Shown piece by piece: positions 1 to 8,488 of a DNA stretch of 64,000 bases (the first letter of the stretch is position 1; each line of letters starts with the position of its first letter). A program made the translations under genes and the position numbers. Origin of the DNA: Corynebacterium tuberculostearicum (GTDB taxonomy: Bacteria > Actinomycetota > Actinomycetes > Mycobacteriales > Mycobacteriaceae); assembly GCF_016127015.1 (NCBI RefSeq), contig NZ_CP065972.1, forward strand, positions 1,674,001 to 1,738,000, in the 5' to 3' direction. Under the pieces are notes generated by a model, which was not told where the DNA came from, searched no databases, and worked only from the letters and a program-made list of their open reading frames with translations.

Positions 1-820
1 GTTCCTCCCTCACTTCCTCCACCGTTCCCCATACGTCATGGGCCAACGCCTCCTCTATGCGCCGGCGCTGCTGCCCCGTGGGGGCATCCATGTCCAGCTC
101 GCCCGCTGGCCGCAAGGTCGCGAACTCGCCGGTCGATTGCGCTCGCACCTTCGCATAGGCTTCCGGCAACAAGAGATCACGGGCGGCCGCGGACGTCTCG
201 GCAACGGCGATATTGAGCGAAGAGATAATGGGCGGGGCGTCGGCAAGCGCATGTTCGCGATACACTCGCGCAGCGGCCTCCTGCGTGGCTACAGGACCGC
301 CCAGAATGACACCAAGCCCCAACTTTGCCGCCACCATTGCCGAGCGAAAGCCCGCCAAAACATAGAGCGGGGTGCCCCTATACTCAGGCCTGACCGTCAC
401 CGCCTCTTCGCCGCGCAGGTAGCGCAAGAGTGTGGCTAGCTCCGCCTCGAAGCGCTGTTTCACCTCGGCCGGCTCCCCCTGGCGCAGCGCCTTTCGCACC
501 GGCGCGGTAAACCCGACGGAGGAGCCAATCCCTATATCAATGCGCCCGGGATACAGCGCCTCGAGGAAATTAATCTGCTCGGCCACCAGAAACGGCGGGT
601 GATTGAGCAACATAATGCCGGCCGTCCCCACCCGAATGCGCTGCGTCTGGGCCGCAACGTGCGCCGCGAGCATCCCCGGCTGACCCGCTGGTATTCCCGG
701 CACACCGTGATGTTCGGCCACCAGAAATCGCCGGAAACCAAGCCCCTCTACGTGCCGCGCGTGCTCAGCCACCTGGTCCAGCGGGCTGGCCGCCCCGCGG
801 TCTAAAACAGAAAAACGCAT
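1..820 (-). CDS. LLM-class flavin-dependent oxidoreductase (3' end outside window)
   Basis: The minus strand is open from an ATG at 820 to the window edge, so the C-terminus is missing; about 273 codons are visible. The product begins MRFSVLDRG and carries AEHHGVPGIP near residue 35, then a stretch on binning source and window size typical of luciferase-like monooxygenases of the MsnO8 type (FMNH2-dependent, TIM-barrel, cytoplasmic). The natural substrate cannot be read from the sequence. An in-frame ATG at 838 is an alternative start, but neither start has a strong ribosome-binding site. The gene runs in the same direction as the L,D-transpeptidase gene upstream of it, about 48 bp away. Confidence 0.8.
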   Translation of the reverse strand, partial: MRFSVLDRGAASPLDQVAEHARHVEGLGFRRFLVAEHHGVPGIPAGQPGMLAAHVAAQTQRIRVGTAGIMLLNHPPFLVAEQINFLEALYPGRIDIGIGSSVGFTAPVRKALRQGEPAEVKQRFEAELATLLRYLRGEEAVTVRPEYRGTPLYVLAGFRSAMVAAKLGLGVILGGPVATQEAAARVYREHALADAPPIISSLNIAVAETSAAARDLLLPEAYAKVRAQSTGEFATLRPAGELDMDAPTGQQRRRIEEALAHDVWGTVEEVREE

Positions 821-867
821 GGCCACCACTGTAGCCATGCGCTCATCGCCTGCACCGCGGTTGGGCG

Positions 868-2142
868 CTACTGATTGGCGTCCGCGTTACCCTTAGACCA
901 CTCGTCCCAGGACATATTCCAGTCACCGAGGCCATCCAGCGCATTAAGCGTTTCACCGTAGGTATTGAACACGCGCACCACGTCGCCGCGCTTCATCGTC
1001 TCCTGGAACCACTGGGCAGCCTCCGGCGTCACGTTGATGCAGCCATGAGAGGTATTGGTATTGCCCTGCGCCCACACTGACCACGGAGCGGAGTGGACAT
1101 AGATGCCGGAATAGGACATCTGGGTAGCCCAGTCCACGGTCGTGCGGTAGCCGCCTGCCTCATGGGCTAGGCCAAAGGTCTCCGAGTCCATGACTAGCTG
1201 CGGGTGCTCGTCACCGATGATGTAGCGCCCGTTCGGCGTATCGTACTGATAATCGCGGCCTAACGAGACCGGGATGGCGCGCAAGAACTTCTTATTCTTG
1301 AAGACCTTCATGGTCTTGGTGGCGTTATCAATAATCGCGACGGTGCGGTCCCCAATGGTGAAATTGGTCTTGGCGTTCTCGCCGCCATAGGTTCCGCCGC
1401 CTAGGTCCTTGCCGTACTGGTCCACCTTTACTTCAACCTTAGTGCCCGGCTCCCAGTAGTCCTTCGGACGCCAGCGCACCTCCTGGTTGTTGACCCAGTG
1501 GAAAGCGCCTTTCACCTTGGGGTTGGTGGTCACAGTAATAGTCTTCTCGGCTGCCTTGCGGTCCGTAATCGGCACACCAAAGTTCACACCAATAACCTGG
1601 CCTACGCCCACCTCAGAGTCCGGGATCGGAGTAAGCGAGACTTCGGCAACACCCGCTGCTTGCGGAGTGGAAAAACTGAGGTTCTTCTTGTTGCCATCTA
1701 CATCGGAGGCCACGATGGAATAGGTGTGGTTATAGCCCAGGTCCTCCGCCGTAGACCACGTCTTGGCATCCTTGGAGAGCTTTTCTTTAACTTCCACGCC
1801 CATTTCATTGGTCATGGTGACGCTCTTGAGCTTGCCCGTGGTCTCCACGGTGACTGGCTTGGACGGATCTACATCCGTCGCCCCGTCCTTTACGGAGGCT
1901 ACAAGGCCGCCTTTCTTTTTCTCGGACTCTTTGCCGCCGTCCCTGTCTCCATCCGCATGTGCGGCGGCGGTGGATTCTTGGTCGGCAGCCTGATTCTCGG
2001 CTGAGGAATCAGAGGAGCAGGAGGCGGCGGCTAGGGAAATGCACGCAACGCCTGCGGCCGCTACGAGACGGCGCGCGATAGGGAGGGAATTTTTCACTGA
2101 GTTGCCCTTAGACACGTAATTGCTGCTTTCAAAGACCAACAT
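868..2142 (-). CDS. L,D-transpeptidase lipoprotein (Ig-like + YkuD domains)
   Basis: Peptidoglycan 3-3 cross-linking enzyme of the mycobacterial Ldt type, acting outside the membrane. The N-terminus has a basic stretch, a hydrophobic core and the cysteine of LAAASC, consistent with a lipoprotein signal, followed by a Ser/Asp/Lys-rich linker. A bacterial Ig-like Ldt domain covers roughly residues 80-260. The YkuD catalytic domain follows, with GIYVHSAP and SHGCIN; the catalytic Cys is about residue 368 and the His lies before it. The ATG at 2142 has AAGGGAG upstream. A GTG at 2097, starting [10 protein letters not shown] just before the signal, is an alternative giving 409 residues and a more natural signal peptide. 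Length fits the family (about 400). Confidence 0.92.
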   Translation of the reverse strand: MLVFESSNYVSKGNSVKNSLPIARRLVAAAGVACISLAAASCSSDSSAENQAADQESTAAAHADGDRDGGKESEKKKGGLVASVKDGATDVDPSKPVTVETTGKLKSVTMTNEMGVEVKEKLSKDAKTWSTAEDLGYNHTYSIVASDVDGNKKNLSFSTPQAAGVAEVSLTPIPDSEVGVGQVIGVNFGVPITDRKAAEKTITVTTNPKVKGAFHWVNNQEVRWRPKDYWEPGTKVEVKVDQYGKDLGGGTYGGENAKTNFTIGDRTVAIIDNATKTMKVFKNKKFLRAIPVSLGRDYQYDTPNGRYIIGDEHPQLVMDSETFGLAHEAGGYRTTVDWATQMSYSGIYVHSAPWSVWAQGNTNTSHGCINVTPEAAQWFQETMKRGDVVRVFNTYGETLNALDGLGDWNMSWDEWSKGNADANQ

Positions 2143-2309
2143 AGATTAGCGTCTCCCTTCGCCAATTACCAGAAGCCACTTCAGGCATTAACCAATTTGT
2201 TATACACCCTTCAAAAACCGCTTTGACCAGGCGATTTTACACTTTTAAAGAATGGCTGCTAGAGTATCTACTCGTTGCGCAGAGAGCCACACGGCAGGAA
2301 GTCAACAAT

Positions 2310-2382
<73 letters not shown>

Positions 2383-2388
2383 CAATAT

Positions 2389-2438
2389 AAATCTCGAGGC
2401 GTTGTTCTTAGAACGATACCTCGAGATTTTTCTTTTTA
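2389..2438 (+). terminator. Intrinsic terminator after tRNA-Lys
   Basis: An 11-bp inverted repeat (AAATCTCGAGG at 2389-2399 and its complement at 2419-2429) can extend inward through GTTCT/AGAAC. It is followed by TTTTTCTTTTT and lies 7 nt after the tRNA. Confidence 0.9.
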
Positions 2439-2523
2439 CGAGCCAGTCCCTGTCACCGCGCTGCGCATGACTTATGTGCTCACAGCGCCAAGAAACCAGA
2501 CGCCTGATGGCTCACCACTAAAA

Positions 2524-2549
2524 CAGGGCCGGGTGATTACCCGGCCCTG
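2524..2549 (-). terminator. Terminator of the siderophore ABC operon
   Basis: A perfect 11-bp stem, CAGGGCCGGGT with loop GATT, lies directly after the stop of the ATPase gene on the minus strand. It is followed on that strand by TTTTAG. Confidence 0.8.
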
Positions 2550-2551
2550 TG

Positions 2552-3313
2552 CTATCTCACCCGCAACGGGGCAATGAGTGGAGCGCCGCCATGCTGGACG
2601 ACGTCCGCCTCTACCCCATACACGCCCTCCACGAGCTCCCCCGTGAGAACGTCCGCAGGCCTACCTTGAGCGCGAATATGACCCTTTTTAAGCACCACCA
2701 GCTGGTCACACATGCGCGCGGCCAGGTTGATGTCATGGATGGCCACAAGTCCCAGGCTGCCATCGCGCTGCGCTTTGGCACGGACCTCATCCAAGACAAA
2801 GATCTGGTGATGGAGGTCGAGGGCGGAGGTAGGTTCGTCGAGAAGCATCAGGCCCGGGTTGCCCACCAACATCTGCGCCACCGCCACCAACTGGCGCTGG
2901 CCGCCGGAAAGCTCGTTGAGGTAGCGCGAGGCAATCGCGTCCAGCCCTAGCGAGTGCAGCACCTCGCCGGTGCGCGTAATCGGGTCCTCGCAGGCCTCAC
3001 GGCGCGCAGAGATCAGCACGGCTTCAAACGCCCGCAGCGCGGCCGTGCTCGTGAGATCCTGCGGCACGTAGCCGATGGGCTGCCGGCGGCGCTTGCCGCG
3101 CGGGGCCGTGCCATCGACGCGGAAATCCACGTCTCCGTCGCAGCCGCGGTGCACGCCGGCCAGGGACTTAATGAGCGTGGTCTTGCCGGAGGCATTCGGC
3201 CCCAACAATCCCACCAGCTGCCCGCCGTGGAGTTTTTCCACATCCACGGACTCCAGCACGCAGTGTTTGCCATAGGCCGCACTCAGCCCGGAAATAGTCA
3301 GTTCTACGTCCAC
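2552..3313 (-). CDS. Iron-siderophore ABC transporter ATP-binding protein
   Basis: Cytoplasmic ATPase of a FepC/FecE-type importer, 253 residues, normal length. Walker A GPNASGKTT is at residues 38-46. The signature LSGGQRQ, Walker B LMLLDEP and the H-loop AIHD follow in order. It overlaps the permease gene upstream by about 10 bp and ends just before a strong terminator, so it is the last gene of a three-gene operon (binding protein, permease, ATPase). With DtxR-like boxes before the operon the substrate is probably a ferric siderophore or haem. Which one cannot be told. Confidence 0.93.
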   Translation of the reverse strand: MDVELTISGLSAAYGKHCVLESVDVEKLHGGQLVGLLGPNASGKTTLIKSLAGVHRGCDGDVDFRVDGTAPRGKRRRQPIGYVPQDLTSTAALRAFEAVLISARREACEDPITRTGEVLHSLGLDAIASRYLNELSGGQRQLVAVAQMLVGNPGLMLLDEPTSALDLHHQIFVLDEVRAKAQRDGSLGLVAIHDINLAARMCDQLVVLKKGHIRAQGRPADVLTGELVEGVYGVEADVVQHGGAPLIAPLRVR

Positions 3314-4359
3314 AGTGCCCTCCTTCGGGTCATAACGATGGCAATGAAGAATGGCACGCCCAGAAGCGAAGTAACGATACCAATGGGAATGGCCAGGCCC
3401 GGCTTAATCATCAGGCTCACCGCATGCGCTGCACACATCACGGCAGCACCCGCCGCCATGGAGGCCGGCAGGAAGTAACGCTGGTCCTCGCCTACCAGCA
3501 TGCGGGCGATGTGCGGGCCCACCAAGCCAATGAAGCCGATGATGCCTGCGAAGGCCACGGTCGTCGCCGCGACCAGCGAGACCACGATAAGCACCACTAC
3601 GCGCAGGCGCGAGGTATTGATGCCCATGGCGGTAGCGCGGGCGTCGCCAAGCCGCAAGGCCGTCAGGCGCCAGCCCAGCACCCACAGGATAGGCAGGGCG
3701 ATAATGAGCACGGCCGCCAGCACGCCATTGGCCGCCCAGTTGGCGCGAGTCAGAGAACCCATGGACCAATAGACAATCTGCTGCAGCGCCTCGGCCGAAG
3801 ACCGGTATTGGATAAGCGCCAGCATGGCTTGGAAGAAGAACACCAGGCCGATGCCCAGCAGCACCATAGTTTCCGCCTTAGCGCCGCGAATAACGGCCGC
3901 AATCACGATGATCGCAGTGGCTACCGCGGCCGAAAGCCACGCCACCAACGCGAGATTGAACTGCGGCTGCGCAATCAGCTGCCATTTGAGCACGATGGAG
4001 CTGGCGCCGCCAAACGCGGCGGCCGCCGAAATGCCCAGCGTGAAGGGCTCGGCTAGCGGGTTATTGAGGATGGTCTGCATCTCCGCGCCGGCCAAGGACA
4101 AGGCCATACCGATAAGCACGGCCATCACGGCCATAGGCAGGCGCAGTTGCCACAGCACCGTGCGCGTCTGGTCCTCCAGACCCGCGGGATTCACGATGCC
4201 CTTTATTACCTCGCCCGGACTGATATCAATCGCGCCCACAAAGTTGCTGATAATAAAGGCCACGGCCGCAATCAGGGTCAGGCCCGCAACGATGCCTATG
4301 CGTTGCCAGGTTAACTTCTTATGTTGCCGCGCGAGGGCGGCTACCTCTGCACCCTCCAT
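3304..4359 (-). CDS. Iron-siderophore ABC transporter permease (FecCD family)
   Basis: Integral membrane permease of 351 residues with about nine or ten hydrophobic segments. It has the FecCD hallmark GLVGPHIARMLVG near residue 280, which contacts the ATPase. Only one permease gene is present, so the channel is probably a homodimer as in BtuC-type importers. The start ATG overlaps the stop region of the substrate-binding protein (4359) and the 3' end overlaps the ATPase start, so translation is coupled. A roughly 20-residue cytoplasmic lead precedes the first membrane segment. Confidence 0.93.
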   Translation of the reverse strand: MEGAEVAALARQHKKLTWQRIGIVAGLTLIAAVAFIISNFVGAIDISPGEVIKGIVNPAGLEDQTRTVLWQLRLPMAVMAVLIGMALSLAGAEMQTILNNPLAEPFTLGISAAAAFGGASSIVLKWQLIAQPQFNLALVAWLSAAVATAIIVIAAVIRGAKAETMVLLGIGLVFFFQAMLALIQYRSSAEALQQIVYWSMGSLTRANWAANGVLAAVLIIALPILWVLGWRLTALRLGDARATAMGINTSRLRVVVLIVVSLVAATTVAFAGIIGFIGLVGPHIARMLVGEDQRYFLPASMAAGAAVMCAAHAVSLMIKPGLAIPIGIVTSLLGVPFFIAIVMTRRRALWT

Positions 4360-5522
4360 TAGTTGGTGCTAAAGAAGGTTCCCTCACCAGAGACCGGCGA
4401 GTACTTTTCTTGCGCATCCATCCACTGCTTGGCGACGTCCATATCGGCATACGCCTCCGGGTCGATCCACTCGGCCACCTGCAGCAACGCTAGGTAATTA
4501 AACGGCGAATTATAGAATTGGTGCCACATGCTGTGGAAGTGGTGTTCCTTGACCGCACGCAGCTTATCGAAGCCAGCCTGCTTACCCGGCAGCTTAGCCA
4601 CACTGCCCTTGGCTTCCTTTTCATCGATGCCGTAGCCCACTGCAGCGTATCCGACAGGGTGGCCTTCATCGTCCTTCATCTCAGACCAATCGCCACCGGT
4701 GGCGATGATCATATCCGGGTCAGATTCCAGGACCTTTTCCGGGGTGATCGTGCCAGACTCGCCCGGAATGACTTTATCGCCGACATTCTCGCCACCGGCC
4801 GCGTTGACCAGCTGGGAGATATTGGAATCGTTCCACGAACCACAGCAGTCGGAAACGCCGGCCGAACGCCAGACGAAGGTCTTTGGCTTATCCTTAACCT
4901 TCTCCGCGCGCTCCTCCACCAAGTCCACGGTCTTTTGCCAATCCGCGTTGAATTCCTCCGCGCGGTCCTCTTGGCCAAAGATCTCACCGAAGATGTCCAT
5001 AGTCTTAGGCGTACTCTCCAGCGGGTCGCGGCGGAAGTCGGTGACCGCATACTTCAAGCCAGCCTGATCCATCTTGTCGGTCAGGCCAGCTTCGCGGGAG
5101 GCATCGTATTGATCCAGCGAGAGCACAATGAGGTCCGGGTCTAGGCTCACGAGTTTTTCTACGGTGACATCGCCCTTGGCAAAGCCGCCGATCTCTGGAA
5201 CCTCGTTTACGGACGGCAGTTCCTTTTCCAGCGCCGCGTAGTAATCCGGCACGGTCTGTTTAAGATCCGTGCCAATGCCGACGACCTTGTCCAGTGGATT
5301 ATCGGGGTCGAGTACACCGGTAGCAAAAATCGATCGGCCCTCCCCCAAAATCACACGATCGGGAGCCTTATCCAGTTCCACGTCACGGCCGATGATATCG
5401 GTGAAGGAGAACTCAGCATCGCCGCTGGAGCCGCCAGTTACTTCCTCAGCTGCGCCGCAGCCGACGAGTGCGGTTGCCGATGCCGCCACAACCGCCATTA
5501 CCTTGAAGGGGGTATGAGCCAT
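4359..5522 (-). CDS. Iron-siderophore ABC transporter substrate-binding lipoprotein
   Basis: Lipid-anchored binding protein of the FepB/FhuD type, 387 residues. It starts MAHTPFKVMAVV with a signal peptide ending at a lipobox Cys (ALVGCG), followed by a Gly/Ser-rich linker. The helical-backbone fold is suggested by DRVILGEGRS, then VSLDPDLIVLS and DPDMIIATGGDW. I chose the ATG at 5522 because AAGGA stands 6 nt upstream and because the longer open frame (to 5582) would run through the DtxR-like boxes and lose the signal peptide position. First gene of the importer operon. Confidence 0.93.
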   Translation of the reverse strand: MAHTPFKVMAVVAASATALVGCGAAEEVTGGSSGDAEFSFTDIIGRDVELDKAPDRVILGEGRSIFATGVLDPDNPLDKVVGIGTDLKQTVPDYYAALEKELPSVNEVPEIGGFAKGDVTVEKLVSLDPDLIVLSLDQYDASREAGLTDKMDQAGLKYAVTDFRRDPLESTPKTMDIFGEIFGQEDRAEEFNADWQKTVDLVEERAEKVKDKPKTFVWRSAGVSDCCGSWNDSNISQLVNAAGGENVGDKVIPGESGTITPEKVLESDPDMIIATGGDWSEMKDDEGHPVGYAAVGYGIDEKEAKGSVAKLPGKQAGFDKLRAVKEHHFHSMWHQFYNSPFNYLALLQVAEWIDPEAYADMDVAKQWMDAQEKYSPVSGEGTFFSTN

Positions 5523-5573
5523 TTTTAGTCCTTGGTCGTTGGATGCCCTCGCAGTTAACGCAAAGGGCCTTAC

Positions 5574-5592
5574 ATAGGACATCCTAACCTGA
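5574..5592 (-). promoter_or_regulatory. DtxR-like iron box, gene-proximal
   Basis: On the minus strand this reads TCAGGTTAGGATGTCCTAT, 14 of 19 matches to the DtxR consensus TTAGGTTAGGCTAACCTAA by my count. It lies about 52 bp before the binding-protein ATG, where a repressor would cover the promoter or first transcribed bases. Confidence 0.65.
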
Positions 5593-5597
5593 TTAAG

Positions 5598-5616
5598 TAA
5601 GGTAACCCAAACCTAA
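5598..5616 (-). promoter_or_regulatory. DtxR-like iron box, distal
   Basis: Minus strand reads TTAGGTTTGGGTTACCTTA, 15 of 19 matches to the DtxR consensus. Its centre is 24 bp from the centre of the proximal box, and it overlaps the last bases of the glutaminase gene. Two adjacent boxes suggest tandem binding of Fe-loaded DtxR. Confidence 0.75.
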
Positions 5617-6890
5617 ACGGGTTCGCCGTTGATCGCGTAGTCTTCCGGCTCGCCCTTGGGCACCTCGGTTCCGTCCGACATGGTGCGATCTTCTAGCTCT
5701 CCATCCGGATCCACGATGGCGATATCGAAGCCAGACTCGCGAATTCGGCGCAGCCCCTCCTTCAGCATGCGCCGGCCCATGCGGTTCGTGCCCGTAATAT
5801 GCGATAGCTCGAGCACCACCGTGCCCTCGCCAAAATCTGACTCCATCAGCTCGTACAAGATGGTCTCGGCCGCGTTGAAATTGATCAGGCCCTGCAGATA
5901 GATCACGGTCAGCTCCGCATCCTGCTCCACCTTGCGCACCGGGTTCACGCCATAGCGCTCGTCCGTAGACATCAGGTGCAGACCCATGTCCTTCGACAGC
6001 AGCTTGAACGCATCCACCCCGCGCACTGAGTTGCCTTCCTTGTTCAGCCGCGGCGAGAATGTCGCCACGCCCAACTGGCCCGGCAGCGTGCCCAGCAGGC
6101 CACCCGAGACGCCCGACTTCGCCGGGATACCCACCTCGGCCATCCAACGGCCGGCGCCGTCATACATGCCGGCCGAGCTCATCACCGATAGCGTCAACCG
6201 GCACACGTCCGCGTCCAAAATTTTGTCGCCCGTCACCGGCTGCACGCCACCGTTCGCCAACGTTGCCGACATCACGGCCAAGTCCCGCACCGTCACCACA
6301 ATCGAGCACTGCTCAACATACGTTGACACCGCATCGTGCGCCTCGTCCTGGATGATGTCGTAGTTGCGCAACATGTGCGCCAACGAGAGGTTGCGTTCGC
6401 TGACATCGAGCTCGGAGGAGCGCATGGCGTCGTCGATAAGCAAATCACGCCCCGCCAGCCGCGAGAAATAGGTGCGCAGACGCTCCACGCGCGCGGCAGG
6501 CTCCGAATCCACGCCATTAATCAGCTGCGTGACCGCAATCGCGCCCGCATTAATCATGGGGTTGACCGGCCGGTGATCATCGCGGTTGAGCGAAAGCTCG
6601 TTGAAAGCCTCGCCCGAAGGCTCCATACCCACAATCTCACGCACCGCAGATAATCCCAGCTCCTGCAACGCCAGCGCATAAACAAAAGGCTTGGACAAGG
6701 ATTGCAGGGTAAATTCCACCTCATCATCGCCCGCAGAGTAGACGTGGCCGGTGGTGGTGCACATCGCGGCGCCGAGATACTCGGGCTCTGCCTTGGCCAG
6801 CTCCGGAATATAATCCGCCACGGCACCGTCGCGATTATCGCGCACCTTGGTGAGGATTTCCTGCAAATAAAAAGGGATTGGTGTCTTCAT
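5613..6890 (-). CDS. glsA: Glutaminase A with C-terminal STAS domain
   Basis: Hydrolyses glutamine to glutamate and ammonia; cytoplasmic serine-dependent beta-lactamase-like fold. From the ATG at 6890 the product is 425 residues. The catalytic SLSK (Ser64, Lys67) is followed by NPMINAGAI and KSGVSGGLLG, ending near residue 305. The last about 110 residues resemble a STAS/anti-sigma-antagonist domain (EGTVVLELSHITG), as in long bacterial GlsA proteins. The frame is open to 6938, but that start lies inside the terminator of the upstream gene. No neighbour is functionally linked. The 3' end overlaps the distal DtxR-like box. Confidence 0.92.
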   Translation of the reverse strand: MKTPIPFYLQEILTKVRDNRDGAVADYIPELAKAEPEYLGAAMCTTTGHVYSAGDDEVEFTLQSLSKPFVYALALQELGLSAVREIVGMEPSGEAFNELSLNRDDHRPVNPMINAGAIAVTQLINGVDSEPAARVERLRTYFSRLAGRDLLIDDAMRSSELDVSERNLSLAHMLRNYDIIQDEAHDAVSTYVEQCSIVVTVRDLAVMSATLANGGVQPVTGDKILDADVCRLTLSVMSSAGMYDGAGRWMAEVGIPAKSGVSGGLLGTLPGQLGVATFSPRLNKEGNSVRGVDAFKLLSKDMGLHLMSTDERYGVNPVRKVEQDAELTVIYLQGLINFNAAETILYELMESDFGEGTVVLELSHITGTNRMGRRMLKEGLRRIRESGFDIAIVDPDGELEDRTMSDGTEVPKGEPEDYAINGEPV

Positions 6891-6908
6891 CCCAACCCAG
6901 CCTACGAA

Positions 6909-6937
6909 AAAAGTCCCCGCGGTGTGCGGGGACTTCA
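6909..6937 (-). terminator. Terminator of the DUF3618 gene
   Basis: A perfect 10-bp stem, AAGTCCCCGC with loop ACACC on the minus strand, is followed by TTTTTTCG. It separates the DUF3618 gene from glsA and helps fix the glsA start. Confidence 0.88.
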
Positions 6938-6940
6938 CAA

Positions 6941-7219
6941 TTAGTGGCGCTCGGACAGCAGGCGCTGCAGCTCCTTCAGGTCGCTCTTGCGGCGGCGAGA
7001 GCGGAAGACCGAGAAAGCAATCAGTCCAACCACAGCGGCGCCGACGCCGCCCAAGGCCATCTGCACGTTGCGGTCCTGCAGCTTATCGGTAGCCGCGGTC
7101 TTAGCCTCGTTGGCAAAGTTCTGCGGCTTGCTGCGCTGTGCCAGCTCGTCCAGGGTGCCGGCCAGCTGGCGGCGGGTGCGCTCGATATCGCGCTGAATGT
7201 CTTCAATATTGCGTGCCAC
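6941..7219 (-). CDS. DUF3618 domain membrane protein
   Basis: A 92-residue protein of unknown function. It opens with RNIEDIQRDIERTRRQLAGT, the hallmark of DUF3618, predicted as an amphipathic or coiled-coil helix. One membrane segment follows (GVGAAVVGLIAFSVF, about residues 57-72) and then a strongly basic tail. The GTG start at 7219 has GAGGAG 7 nt upstream. A TAGAAT about 40 bp upstream could be a -10 element. It is a single-gene unit closed by its own terminator. Such proteins accompany phage-holin-like or stress membrane proteins in other actinobacteria, but no partner lies here. Confidence 0.85.
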   Translation of the reverse strand: MARNIEDIQRDIERTRRQLAGTLDELAQRSKPQNFANEAKTAATDKLQDRNVQMALGGVGAAVVGLIAFSVFRSRRRKSDLKELQRLLSERH

Positions 7220-7315
7220 GAAGTTCTCCTCTTAACTTAGGTTCGCTCTTAACGGGGTCATTCTACCCCGCCGGCCCAAAAGCGTGCAGCCCGGGCGGTA
7301 AGTAAGGTGGAAACT

Positions 7316-7783
7316 ATGACTGAAAACCGTTTGAACGTTGGAGATACCGCCCCTGCCTTTGCGCTTGCCGACGACGCCGGAAACACCGTTTCCCTCGCCG
7401 ATTACGCAGGCCAGCGCGTACTGGTCTACTTCTACCCCCGCGCCAATACCCCGGGCTGCACCAAGGAAGCCTGCGATTTCCGCGATTCCCTGGAACAGCT
7501 CAATGATCTCAATATCGCCGTCGTGGGTATCTCGCCCGATAAGCCAGAGGCGCTTGCAAAGTTCCGCGCGGACCACGAGCTGAACTTCCCGCTGCTCTCG
7601 GACCCAGATAAGTCCGTCATGACCGCCTACGGCGCGTTTGGGGAGAAGAAGAACTACGGCAAGGTGGTCCAGGGCGTTATCCGCTCCACCTTCTTAGTCG
7701 AGCCGGATGGCACCATCGGCCAGACGCATTACAACGTCAAGGCCACCGGCCACGTCGCCCGCGTCATGAAGGGGCTTAGCTAG
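7316..7783 (+). CDS. bcp: Thioredoxin-dependent peroxiredoxin (BCP/PrxQ type)
   Basis: Reduces hydrogen and organic peroxides using thioredoxin; cytoplasmic. The product is 155 residues, the usual length. The peroxidatic Cys48 is in NTPGCTKEAC and the probable resolving Cys53 is in the same helix. The preceding VYFYPRANTPGC is the PrxQ signature. The ATG at 7316 has AAGGTGG 5 nt upstream; the in-frame GTG at 7307 lies within that site. The TetR gene follows after 3 bp, so they are probably co-transcribed. That does not prove an oxidative-stress role for the regulator. Confidence 0.95.
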   Translation: MTENRLNVGDTAPAFALADDAGNTVSLADYAGQRVLVYFYPRANTPGCTKEACDFRDSLEQLNDLNIAVVGISPDKPEALAKFRADHELNFPLLSDPDKSVMTAYGAFGEKKNYGKVVQGVIRSTFLVEPDGTIGQTHYNVKATGHVARVMKGLS

Positions 7784-7786
7784 CGC

Positions 7787-8413
7787 GTGAGAGAGATTCT
7801 GCTACCGCGGCGTCGGCCAGCGCAGGCGCGCAGTCGCGAGCGCTTCGAGCGCATTCTGCAGGCCGCCCGCGCCGTGCTTGTCGACGTCGGCTTTGAATCC
7901 TTCACCGTCGACGAGGTCGCCCACCGCGCCGGAGTGCCCATCGGCACTCTGTATCAGTTCTTTGCCAACAAATACGTGCTCGTCTGCGAGCTCGACCGCC
8001 AAGACACGGCCGCCAGCCGGGCCGAGATCGAGCGCTTCTCCCGCCGCGCCCCGGCCGCGCAGTGGCCCGATGTGCTGGATGAAACCATCGATCACCTGGC
8101 TCGCATGTGGCGCGACGATCCCTCCCGGCGCGCCGTGTGGCATGCCGTGCAATCCACCCCCGCCACCCGCGCGACGGCCGCAGATACCGAGCGGCAGCTG
8201 CTTTGCCCCTTGTCAGAAATCCTCTCCCCGCTCGCGCCGTCCATGAGCGATGACGAACGCATTGACCTAGCCGGCTTCCTTATCCACAGCGTCGTCTCGC
8301 AGCTCAATTACGCAACTGCGGGCGACCCCAGTGGCTTTGATGCCGTGGTCGTAGAGATTAAGCGCATGCTCGTTTCGTATCTATTTGCCATTGCGGCCCA
8401 CTGGGGCAGTTGA
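7787..8413 (+). CDS. TetR family transcriptional regulator
   Basis: A one-component repressor-type protein of 208 residues. The N-terminal helix-turn-helix includes RILQAARAVLVDVGFESFTV and then VAHRAGVPIGTLYQFFANK (about residues 20-65), the standard TetR pattern. The C-terminal ligand domain is not recognisable. It starts at GTG 7787, three bases after the peroxiredoxin stop. Start choice is supported by position only, as no clear ribosome-binding site is seen apart from the end of the upstream gene. Target genes and ligand are unknown. Confidence 0.9.
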   Translation: MREILLPRRRPAQARSRERFERILQAARAVLVDVGFESFTVDEVAHRAGVPIGTLYQFFANKYVLVCELDRQDTAASRAEIERFSRRAPAAQWPDVLDETIDHLARMWRDDPSRRAVWHAVQSTPATRATAADTERQLLCPLSEILSPLAPSMSDDERIDLAGFLIHSVVSQLNYATAGDPSGFDAVVVEIKRMLVSYLFAIAAHWGS

Positions 8414-8488
8414 CGCTTAAACAAGTTATCCACAGCTGCGGACGTCTTCGCCTTGGCTCGCCCGCCAGCTCTGCTTAAAGTTGCAGCC

